Positions 18,938-26,710 of a stretch of DNA of 64,000 bases are shown here, piece after piece. A program made the position numbers and the translations under genes. The notes beneath the pieces were generated by a model. The model saw only the letters and a list, made by a program, of their open reading frames with translations, had not been told where the DNA came from and searched no databases. The stretch's first letter is position 1, and the number at the start of each line of letters is the position of its first letter. The stretch is from Pectobacterium aquaticum (lineage in GTDB: Bacteria > Pseudomonadota > Gammaproteobacteria > Enterobacterales > Enterobacteriaceae): NCBI RefSeq assembly GCF_003382565.3, contig NZ_CP086253.1:1-64000 (forward strand), in the 5' to 3' direction.

Positions 18938-19558
18938 ATGAGCGATATAAATGATGGAGCATCACTAATAAAGGATGGGAAATTAACATTTAACTCTGAA
19001 GGAAATAATATAAAAGGCTCAAAATATTATAGTAGGGTTATTCACTATCCAGAAAGAGGTGGGTTGTCGGGTGTGACCATTGGCCGAGGATACGATATGG
19101 GGAAAAGAACACGACAAGAAATTTATTCGGATTTAACGATGGCTGGAATTTCTCAGGAAAAATCCACTATAATATCTCATTCAGCAGGACTGATAGGATT
19201 TCAAGCTAAAGAATTTGTTAGGGTGAATAAGGATAAAATTGGAGAAATAACAGAGCAACAGCAGATTTCTTTATTTAAACACACGTATAGAAGTTATGTA
19301 ATAAGAGCGAGATCGGTATACAATCAAAAGACAAAAGATATGCGGGAAAAGCCTGACTGGGAAGAGCTTCAGCCAGCGATAAGGGATATCTTGATTGATA
19401 TCGTATACCAAGGCTATAGGGGGGATACAATAATGTTGGCAGCAACAACGAATAACATAGATGATATCATTTCTTTAATAATGAACTCATCTGAGCTTAG
19501 AAGGGATGAAAATAGCAGGAATAGGGTGAAATATCTAAACGAAAGCAGGGCTAGATGA
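18938..19558 (+). CDS. Pesticin-type muramidase, probable T6SS effector
   Basis: 206-residue protein with a T4-lysozyme/pesticin-like muramidase domain and no signal peptide. Visible residues are Glu21 (TFNSEGNNIKGS), Thr47 and Asp53 (SGVTIGRGYDMG); Thr and Asp six residues apart match the reported Glu-Thr-Asp triad of pesticin. The rest is helical, as expected. It lies 10 bases after an hcp gene and overlaps a LprI-like gene by 4 bases. Inference: delivered by T6SS through Hcp to cut peptidoglycan in rival periplasm. Confidence 0.82.
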   Translation: MSDINDGASLIKDGKLTFNSEGNNIKGSKYYSRVIHYPERGGLSGVTIGRGYDMGKRTRQEIYSDLTMAGISQEKSTIISHSAGLIGFQAKEFVRVNKDKIGEITEQQQISLFKHTYRSYVIRARSVYNQKTKDMREKPDWEELQPAIRDILIDIVYQGYRGDTIMLAATTNNIDDIISLIMNSSELRRDENSRNRVKYLNESRAR

Positions 19559-19980
19559 TGATTATAAAAAAAGTACTTTTCATTTTTTTTCTTCTATTTC
19601 CATTTTTTTTAAATGCAAAAACGACTGACGATTATCTGAACGAGAGTAAAATGGGAATATGCAAAGAAATGATAGAGCAAGAGGGCGAAATTAGCGTGTA
19701 TGAGTGTGCTTATTTAATGGTGAAAGAGTCTGATAAAAAACTCAATAAAAGGTTGTCAGAAAGAACTTTAGAATTAGTTAAAATAAATGACAACGACATC
19801 ATCAAGGCATTCAAGAAGCATCAACGTTCATGGGAAAGGTATAAAAAAGACCGATGTACATACGTAACATCAGGCACGGAAAAAGATAGCGCAGCGTATC
19901 AATTCCACTTAAATCTCTGTAATGCAACCGAAAACTACCGAAGAATCGAGACGTTGGAAGATGAGCCTGGGTTCCCATAA
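19555..19980 (+). CDS. LprI-like (DUF1311) secreted protein, probable immunity protein
   Basis: 141 aa with a clear signal peptide (IIKKVLFIFFLLFPFFLNAKT, cleavage near residue 22). The mature part has the DUF1311/LprI pattern: paired Cys (MGICKEM, YECAY) and a C-terminal half QRSWERYKKDRC, GTEKDSA, LNLCNATENYR. Some LprI relatives inhibit lysozymes. It overlaps the muramidase stop (ATGA), so the two are coupled. Inference: periplasmic immunity protein neutralising the effector. Confidence 0.82.
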   Translation: MMIIKKVLFIFFLLFPFFLNAKTTDDYLNESKMGICKEMIEQEGEISVYECAYLMVKESDKKLNKRLSERTLELVKINDNDIIKAFKKHQRSWERYKKDRCTYVTSGTEKDSAAYQFHLNLCNATENYRRIETLEDEPGFP

Positions 19981-20025
19981 TTGCCATGTTAAATATTCAA
20001 GCCTTCAGTGTGGCACGCCCAAATA

Positions 20026-20922
20026 CTATTTCAACGCCAAACTTTCCGCTATTTTTTCTTTCATCACCTGAGTGATGTGATTCACCACCTGGCTGCGGGG
20101 AATTTGCGGGGGATAAACCGCGCAATACGCCATTTTTATATCAGGATTGAAAGGCTTAACGATAACTGGCGAAGGGCTGTTCAGGGCGGTAATAAAATCC
20201 ACCACGCCGATGCCGACGTTTCTTGAAGCCAGCACGCAGCAGTTAGCCATTGAGGTTTCGATGGGGTTATGCAGATAGATTTGCTCTTTTCTGGAGGAGA
20301 TATCAAGCTGCGCCCGCAGTGGTGTGGTTCTTCCTGGCAGAATAGCGCGCGTACTGGCCAGGTCGGCAAGCGTAATTTCATCCGCTGTGGCAAGAGGGTG
20401 ATCCACCGCTAACACCGCGACAGCACTGGCGTCCGCCAGTGGTTCAGCTTCCAGCCCTTTGATGCCCGGCTGGCCAAAAATAAAGCCGACGTCATACTGA
20501 TTTTCAGAAATGGCGCTCGTAATATGGCTGCTGCTTTCGATGTCTAAAAACAGGGAAAGATCGGGGTATTTCTTGAGTAAGGTAGGGAGAACCTGATCTG
20601 AACAAAGAAACGAGAGCGCCTGAACGGCGGCGATGCGCAGCACGCTGCCCTTGGCATGGCGAATTTCATCCGCAATCATCCCGATGTGATCCAACCCCAG
20701 ATAAAGACGCTCGACTTCGCGATACAGCTTCATCGCCTCCGCGCGTGGAACTAGGCCGCGTCCGTCCCTATCGAACAGCTTAAGGTTCAGTGCGTCTTCA
20801 AAGTCCTTAATGAGTCGGCTGACCGCGGGCTGGGTGATGTACATCATGTTTGCGGCAGCGGTGATGCCTCCAGTGAGGATGACTTTATGAAAGGCTTCAA
20901 CCTGGCGGGGATTGATACGCAT
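20026..20922 (-). CDS. LysR-family regulator, OccR/NocR-like
   Basis: 298-residue LysR-type regulator. N-terminal winged helix: RQVEAFHKVILTGGITAAANMMYITQPAVSRLIKDFE region (HTH about residues 18-40), followed by the LysR effector-binding domain. The N-terminus resembles OccR/NocR opine regulators. ATG 20922 has AAGGTG upstream; an in-frame extension of 8 residues is unlikely. Divergent from the ABC/nucleoside hydrolase operon starting at 21065, which is its probable target. Confidence 0.9.
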   Translation of the reverse strand: MRINPRQVEAFHKVILTGGITAAANMMYITQPAVSRLIKDFEDALNLKLFDRDGRGLVPRAEAMKLYREVERLYLGLDHIGMIADEIRHAKGSVLRIAAVQALSFLCSDQVLPTLLKKYPDLSLFLDIESSSHITSAISENQYDVGFIFGQPGIKGLEAEPLADASAVAVLAVDHPLATADEITLADLASTRAILPGRTTPLRAQLDISSRKEQIYLHNPIETSMANCCVLASRNVGIGVVDFITALNSPSPVIVKPFNPDIKMAYCAVYPPQIPRSQVVNHITQVMKEKIAESLALK

Positions 20923-21064
20923 GCTCGTCACCTTAAAACATAACATTTAGTTATCAATTTAACACAAAATGCAATTTTTCATTATCCAATCTCGCGCATA
21001 GACTGACAATCATAAGATTTAATACACTTCACTAGTAATCAATCATGGAATAGAGGGTTAGTGA

Positions 21065-22615
21065 ATGAAGAAATCAACGCTGGCGTTATTGTTTACCGTT
21101 TTATTTTCATCTTCACCTTTGGTTTATAGCGCGGACCTGAATATCGGTTTGGCTTCCTCCACCACATCAATGGATCCACAGTTTTATGTGAGTGGGGCGA
21201 ATAGCGCAATGGCGCGCAATATTTTTGACGGTTTGGTTGTACAGGATGAAAAACAGCAGATTGCATCTGCCCTGGCAACCAGTTGGAAAGTGATTGACGA
21301 CAAGACGTGGGAATTTGCATTGCGTCCTGGCGTTAAGTTTCACGACGGCAGTGATTTTACGGCTAAAGATGTGATTGCCAGCATTAAGCGTGTTGCGCTG
21401 GCATCGAAAAACAGCCCTAGTTCTTATGCACCTTACGTCAGCGACATTGCTGAGGTAATAGAAGTAAATCCACTAACGGTGCGGATTAAGACAAAAGAGG
21501 CTTCGCCGCTGCTGCTGAATAATTTAAGTCGAGTTTCCATTTTGCCTGCTCGACTTGAGAACGTCCCAACGGAAACGTTGAATTCAGGAAAAGATGTGAT
21601 TGGTACAGGGCCATTCAAATTTGTTTCCTGGGTGCCGGACGACCGGGTAGTCCTTGTTCGAAATGACGATTACTGGGGAGGAAAAGCAGAGTGGGACAAC
21701 GTTACTGTCCGTGTATTTAAAAACAGTAGTGCACGTGTAGCAGCTGTATTATCCGGTGATGTGGACATGATTGAAAACGTTCCAACAGCCGATAGCAGTA
21801 ATATTGAAAAAAATCCGCAGTTAAAAACGATTTCAACACCAGGGAATCGTGTTATTTACCTTCACATGGACCAGCAGCGAGAGGAATCACCGTTCGCCAA
21901 AGGTCCTGATGGTAAAAACCCATTACTAAAAAAAGAAGTACGCCAGGCGATGTCTTTAGCTATTAATCGCCAGGCAATCGTCGACCGTGTGATGGAGGGG
22001 CAGGCTGTTGTTGCCTCTCAGCTTGTACCGAAGGGGTACCTAGGCTATTCCGCTTCCATTCCTGCGCCGGTTTATAATCCGGAGAAAGCCAAACAGGAAC
22101 TGGCGGCGGCGGGTTACCCCGACGGCTTCACGCTGACCTTCCACGCGTCGAACGATCGTTATCCTAATGATTCTAAAATTGCTCAGGCCATTGGCCAAAT
22201 GTTCACACGGGCTGGTATCAAAACCGAGGTGGTTACGATGCCCGGCAGTGTGTACTTCTCACGTGCGTCCCGTCTCGAATTTAGTTTGATTATGGGCGGG
22301 GCCGCGATTGAAACCGGGGAAGCTTCTGGCGTATTGGGGCCATTGTTAGAAACCTTTGGCCCCAATGCAGGACAGGGTAATCGTGGTCGCTATTCCAATC
22401 CTGTCTTTGATAAAACGCTGAACGAAGCACGTGTCACGCTGGATGAAACCAAACGTGGTGCGCTGCTGGCTGAGGCGATGAACATTGGCATGAACGATCT
22501 GGGTGTGATTCCGGTGATGTTCCTGTCCAACACCTGGGCGATGAAAAAGCAGTATACCTACGTGGGCCGTTCCGATGCCTACACGCTGCCGTACTTCGTC
22601 CGTTCCGCGAAATAG
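21065..22615 (+). CDS. ABC transporter substrate-binding protein, family 5 (oligopeptide type)
   Basis: 516 aa with a signal peptide (KKSTLALLFTVLFSSSPLVYS, cleavage after SA). SBP family 5 features: LNIGLASSTTSMDPQ, FALRPGVKFHDGSDFTAKDV, VIGTGPFKFVSW, VRQAMSLAINRQAIVD. It captures the substrate in the periplasm for the permease/ATPase encoded at 24789-28510. The 5' half is more AT-rich than the 3' half, hinting at mosaic origin. Linked nucleoside hydrolases suggest a nucleoside-like substrate instead of peptides (inference). Confidence 0.92.
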   Translation: MKKSTLALLFTVLFSSSPLVYSADLNIGLASSTTSMDPQFYVSGANSAMARNIFDGLVVQDEKQQIASALATSWKVIDDKTWEFALRPGVKFHDGSDFTAKDVIASIKRVALASKNSPSSYAPYVSDIAEVIEVNPLTVRIKTKEASPLLLNNLSRVSILPARLENVPTETLNSGKDVIGTGPFKFVSWVPDDRVVLVRNDDYWGGKAEWDNVTVRVFKNSSARVAAVLSGDVDMIENVPTADSSNIEKNPQLKTISTPGNRVIYLHMDQQREESPFAKGPDGKNPLLKKEVRQAMSLAINRQAIVDRVMEGQAVVASQLVPKGYLGYSASIPAPVYNPEKAKQELAAAGYPDGFTLTFHASNDRYPNDSKIAQAIGQMFTRAGIKTEVVTMPGSVYFSRASRLEFSLIMGGAAIETGEASGVLGPLLETFGPNAGQGNRGRYSNPVFDKTLNEARVTLDETKRGALLAEAMNIGMNDLGVIPVMFLSNTWAMKKQYTYVGRSDAYTLPYFVRSAK

Positions 22616-22637
22616 TCACCTGTCATTTATGATTCAA

Positions 22638-22663
22638 ATAAGGGGTGAGTATTCACCCCTTAT
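22638..22663 (+). terminator. Intercistronic hairpin after the binding-protein gene
   Basis: ATAAGGGGTGA-gtat-TCACCCCTTAT is a perfect 11-bp stem with a 4-base loop, 22 bases after the stop. Such hairpins commonly let the binding-protein mRNA accumulate above the downstream permease mRNA. Confidence 0.65.
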
Positions 22664-22686
22664 CTATCCGTAACAAGGAGAACGGA

Positions 22687-22740
22687 GTGAATACATTTAG
22701 CGGTGTTTTTCCCTATCTGGTGTCACCCGGTTCTCTTTAA
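22687..22740 (+). pseudogene. Stub of a dihydrodipicolinate-synthase-family gene
   Basis: After AAGGAG, a GTG opens 17 codons reading VNTFSGVFPYLVSPGSL then stop. FSGVFPYLVSPV is how many DapA/N-acetylneuraminate-lyase family proteins begin. The downstream 100 bases show no continuation, so this looks like the 5' end of a deleted enzyme gene in the operon. Such a short match could be chance. Confidence 0.42.
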
Positions 22741-22844
22741 CACCTAATAGCTTTGTTATTTTTCACGCTATATAGAGGTGTGGGGTTTTCTGCACCTTGA
22801 TGTTCGGCAGTACCGATTAAAAAGAGAAAAGGAATCATCGAAGG

Positions 22845-23798
22845 ATGAGCGCTTTACCTATTATTATTGATTGTGATCCGGGGATAGATGACGCGATTGC
22901 GTTATTAAGTGCATTTGTGGCACCAGAGTTGGATATTCGCGGTATCTGCACGGTGTGCGGTAACCAGTCGCTGGACAAGACGGTGCATAATGCGCTGCAA
23001 ATTGTTGAACTGGGGCAGCGCACGGATATCCCCGTTTTCGCTGGCTGCCATCGGCCGCTGCTGCGCGACCCTATTCATGGCCAGTTTCACGGCGAAAGCG
23101 GACTGGGCCAGACGGTGCTTCCTGCGCCACAAAAACAGGCCGACGCGCAGCATGCGGTGAATTTTATCATTGAGCAGTGTCGTCAGGCGATCGCTGACGG
23201 CATGCCGATCACGCTCTGTACATTAGGGCCGTTAACCAATGTCGCGATGGCGCTGCGTATGGCACCTGAGATTGCTGGCGGTATTGCACGCATCGTGATG
23301 ATGGGCGGCGCGTACCGCGAAGCGGGCAACCGCAGCCTGACGTCTGAATTCAATATGATTGCCGATCCGCAGGCCGCCAAGGTGGTGTTTGACTCGTCGA
23401 TTGCCATCGTCGCGCTACCGCTGGATGTCACGCATCAGGTGATTTTAACGCCGGAATTAGTGGCGCGTTTCATTGCGTTATCCGGACGCATCTCCGCGCC
23501 GTTGGGTGAAATGATGGCGTTTTGGGATCGCAATGATATCCGCCGCTACGGCTCACGCGGCGGCCCGCTACACGATCCGCTGGTCATCGCCTGGGTGCTG
23601 GCACCGCACTGCTTCACGACGGAAAAAGCCAGCGTTTACATTGAGCAGGAAAGCGAACTGTGCATGGGGCAGACCGTTGCCGACTGGTACGGAAAAACCG
23701 ATCGTCAGCCGAATGTCGATGTGGTGACGGGGGTTGATGCTAAACAGGTTGTCGAGCTGTTTGCCGGCCTATTGAGCCGCTACAGCGAGGGTGTCTGA
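22845..23798 (+). CDS. Inosine/uridine-preferring nucleoside hydrolase family protein (first copy)
   Basis: 317-residue nucleoside hydrolase that splits N-glycosidic bonds of ribonucleosides. The Ca-binding DCDPGIDDAIAL motif is at residues 9-20, with ITLCTLGPLTNVAMAL near 125 and the distal PLHDPLVIAW near 245. Members of the family vary in substrate (Rih-type nucleosides and other ribosides). Embedded between ABC binding-protein and permease genes; a second copy begins one base after its stop. Confidence 0.92.
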   Translation: MSALPIIIDCDPGIDDAIALLSAFVAPELDIRGICTVCGNQSLDKTVHNALQIVELGQRTDIPVFAGCHRPLLRDPIHGQFHGESGLGQTVLPAPQKQADAQHAVNFIIEQCRQAIADGMPITLCTLGPLTNVAMALRMAPEIAGGIARIVMMGGAYREAGNRSLTSEFNMIADPQAAKVVFDSSIAIVALPLDVTHQVILTPELVARFIALSGRISAPLGEMMAFWDRNDIRRYGSRGGPLHDPLVIAWVLAPHCFTTEKASVYIEQESELCMGQTVADWYGKTDRQPNVDVVTGVDAKQVVELFAGLLSRYSEGV

Positions 23799-23799
23799 C

Positions 23800-24789
23800 A
23801 TGGTTCGAGAACGCATTATTATTGATACCGACCCCGGCGTCGACGATGCGATAGCCATCTGGCTGGCATTGGCGTCGCCCGAGCTGGACGTGCTTGGGAT
23901 TACCGTGGTGGCAGGCAATGTGCCGCTTGCCGCCACGCTGCCGAACGCCTGCAATGTGGTAGGGGTGACGGGCAGAACTGATGTGCCGATTTTTGCGGGT
24001 GCCTCGCGCCCACTCATCCGCGATCAGGTGTTCGGTAAATATGCCCATATCGGCAAGTTTTCCTCTGAGTGGTTGCCAGAAAGCACGCTGTCACCGGAAC
24101 AGGAACACGCCGTCGATTTTCTGGTGCGGATGACGCGTCAGGCGGCGGCCGACAATAACCCGATCACCATTTGTTCACTGGGCCCGCTGACGAATCTGGC
24201 GTTGGCGCTGTGTTTTCACCCTGATGTCGCTCGCGGCATCAAACAGATTGTGTCCATGAGCTGCGCCTTTACCGCGATGGGGAATCGCGTGCCGTGGGCG
24301 GATTTTAACGTTTATGCCGATCCGCATGCGGCGGAAATCGTTTTTTCTTCCGGTGTTCCGATTGTCATCATGCCGCTGGATGTGACCTTTCAGGCGCTGA
24401 TTCAAACAGAACAGGTTGATGCCATCGCACGTAGCGGCGGTGCGCCGGGTAAGGCCATGGCCGCGCTGCTGCGCATGTTTGACCGTAGCGAAGTTGAGCG
24501 CTTTGGCCGTGAAGGTGGACCGATTCATGATGCGACCGTCATTGCGTGGCTGTTGAAGCCCGAGCTATTCAAGTCAAAACACGTTCGCGTCGGGGTGGAA
24601 ATTTCCGGTAAGACCATGGGTTACGTGTTTGCCGATTTTTATCACAAGCTGGGTGAGCCAGCGAATGCGCTGGTCATGCGGGAAATCGACGAACAAGGAT
24701 TCCTCGGGCTGATTGCCGATCGCCTGCGTCGCTATGGCTCTGAAGCAATCAATGATGTTAAAGCAATCAATGGATCTGAGGAGCGCTGA
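23800..24789 (+). CDS. Nucleoside hydrolase family protein (second copy)
   Basis: 329 aa with DTDPGVDDAIAIWLA near the N-terminus, ITICSLGPLTNLALAL, and GGPIHDATVIAWLL. ATG 23800 follows GCGAGGG; a GTG nine bases earlier is also in frame. Clearly divergent from the first copy, so the pair probably has distinct specificities. Its stop overlaps the permease start (TGATG), indicating coupling. Confidence 0.92.
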   Translation: MVRERIIIDTDPGVDDAIAIWLALASPELDVLGITVVAGNVPLAATLPNACNVVGVTGRTDVPIFAGASRPLIRDQVFGKYAHIGKFSSEWLPESTLSPEQEHAVDFLVRMTRQAAADNNPITICSLGPLTNLALALCFHPDVARGIKQIVSMSCAFTAMGNRVPWADFNVYADPHAAEIVFSSGVPIVIMPLDVTFQALIQTEQVDAIARSGGAPGKAMAALLRMFDRSEVERFGREGGPIHDATVIAWLLKPELFKSKHVRVGVEISGKTMGYVFADFYHKLGEPANALVMREIDEQGFLGLIADRLRRYGSEAINDVKAINGSEER

Positions 24790-25766
24790 TGGTCGCCTAC
24801 CTGCTGAGCCGAATCGGACAAACGCTGCTGACGCTGGCTGTGATGTCGGTGCTGGTGTTTGTGGGGGTTTATCTGGTCGGTAATCCGGTCGATATGCTAT
24901 TGAGTGCGACGGCCACGCCAGCGGAACGGCTGGCGGTGATTCAGTCCTTTGGTCTGGATAAGCCCGTCTGGGAACAGTACGGGCTGTTTGTCTGGAACGC
25001 CTTTCAGGGCGACATGGGCAACTCGTTTATCTTTAACCAACCCGCGCTGACACTGATTTTTCAGCGCATGCCTGCCACGCTCGAACTGGCGATGGTGGCG
25101 TTCGTGATGGCGCTGGTTGTCGGTATTCCGCTGGGGATTTACGCTGGCCTGAAGCCAGACAGCGCGGTGTCCAAATCCATCATGACCTTTTCCATCCTCG
25201 GCTTTAGCCTGCCCACGTTCTGGATTGGGCTGGTGATGATCATGCTGTTCAGCGTGAAGCTCGGCTGGCTGCCGTCCTCTGGCCGGGGCGATACTCACGA
25301 TCTCTTCGGTATTCCATTCAGTTTTCTGACCCGCGATGGTCTCGAACACCTGCTTTTACCTGCGTTTAACCTTGCACTGTTTAAAATCTCGCTGGTTATC
25401 CGCCTAATGCGTGCGGGCGTGATGGAGTGTCTGCAACAGGATTATGTACAGTTTGCCCGTGCTAAAGGGCTGTCAGAAACCCGCATCGTGCTGGTTCATG
25501 TGCTGCGCAACACGCTGATTCCACTGATTACCGTGCTGGGGCTGGAGCTGGGATCGCTGATCGCGTTTGCCGTGGTCACGGAAACCATTTATGCCTGGCC
25601 GGGCATGGGCAAGCTGATTATCGACTCGATTGCCGTGCTCGACCGCCCGGTTATCCTGGCTTATCTGATGATTACCGTCGTGATGTTCAGCGTGATTAAC
25701 CTGCTGGTCGATTTGCTGTATGTGCTGGTCGATCCGCGTGTGCGGCTGGGAGGAGACAAGGGATGA
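24789..25766 (+). CDS. ABC permease, DppB/OppB type
   Basis: 325-residue inner-membrane permease with six predicted TM segments. The N-terminus MVAYLLSRIGQTLLTLAVMS is the DppB-type start; the EAA-like loop is DYVQFARAKGLSETRIVLVH. Partner of the DppC-type permease at 25763, with which it overlaps by four bases (ATGA). Confidence 0.94.
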   Translation: MVAYLLSRIGQTLLTLAVMSVLVFVGVYLVGNPVDMLLSATATPAERLAVIQSFGLDKPVWEQYGLFVWNAFQGDMGNSFIFNQPALTLIFQRMPATLELAMVAFVMALVVGIPLGIYAGLKPDSAVSKSIMTFSILGFSLPTFWIGLVMIMLFSVKLGWLPSSGRGDTHDLFGIPFSFLTRDGLEHLLLPAFNLALFKISLVIRLMRAGVMECLQQDYVQFARAKGLSETRIVLVHVLRNTLIPLITVLGLELGSLIAFAVVTETIYAWPGMGKLIIDSIAVLDRPVILAYLMITVVMFSVINLLVDLLYVLVDPRVRLGGDKG

Positions 25767-26671
25767 CGGGGAATACGATACACCAGCCCGCTGCGGTGCA
25801 AAAAACCACACATCCGGTGATGCGCGTCATCGTGGCGCTGATTAACGATCGGCTGGCGCTATGCGGACTGATCATGCTGGCGATTTTTGTGCTGCTGGCA
25901 CTGCTTGCTCCGCTTCTTTCGCCGCAGAATCCCTACGATCTGATGCAGCTCGATATCATGGATGGCCGGCTTGCACCGGGTGCGCAGAGCATGGCGGGCA
26001 TGACGTATTGGCTGGGGACGGACGATCAAGGGCGCGACCTGTTCAGCGCCATTCTGTACGGCACCCGCATCAGCCTGATAGTGGGCTTCTCCAGTGCGGT
26101 GCTTGCGCTGCTGATTGGTGCCTCGCTGGGGCTGATTAGCGCCTACGTCGGCGGAAAAACGGATGCCACGATCATGCGTATCGTGGATATCCAGCTCAGT
26201 TTCCCCCCCATCCTGATTGCGCTGATCCTGCTGGCGGTGCTGGGGCAAGGGGTCGATAAGATTATTATGGCGCTGGTGGTGACCCAGTGGGCTTACTACG
26301 CGCGCACGATTCGCGGTTCGGCGCTGGTAGAGCGTCGCCGCAGCTACGTGGATGCGGCGCGCAGCATGGCGTTGTCCAACCGCCGTATCCTGTTTCGCCA
26401 TATTTTACCGAACTGTCTGGCACCCCTTATCGTGGTGGCAACGATGCGCATCGCCTACGCCATCATGCTGGAAGCCACGCTCTCGTTTTTGGGGATCGGG
26501 CTGCCCGTGACGGAACCGTCGCTGGGGCTGCTGATCTCAAACGGTTTTGAATACCTGATGTCGGGCGACTACTGGATCAGCTTCTTTCCGGGGCTGACGC
26601 TGCTGCTGCTGATTGTGGCGATCAATCTGGTCGGGGATGCGCTGCGCGATATCCTCAACCCGCGGAATTAA
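25763..26671 (+). CDS. ABC permease, DppC/OppC type
   Basis: 302-residue permease with the DppC signature LGTDDQGRDLFSAILYGTR and the EAA loop YVDAARSMALSNRRILFRHI. Forms the heterodimeric channel with the preceding permease. Confidence 0.94.
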   Translation: MTGNTIHQPAAVQKTTHPVMRVIVALINDRLALCGLIMLAIFVLLALLAPLLSPQNPYDLMQLDIMDGRLAPGAQSMAGMTYWLGTDDQGRDLFSAILYGTRISLIVGFSSAVLALLIGASLGLISAYVGGKTDATIMRIVDIQLSFPPILIALILLAVLGQGVDKIIMALVVTQWAYYARTIRGSALVERRRSYVDAARSMALSNRRILFRHILPNCLAPLIVVATMRIAYAIMLEATLSFLGIGLPVTEPSLGLLISNGFEYLMSGDYWISFFPGLTLLLLIVAINLVGDALRDILNPRN

Positions 26672-26710
26672 TCTGTGGGAACGCCCATAGGAATAAGGGG
26701 TAACGAACAC

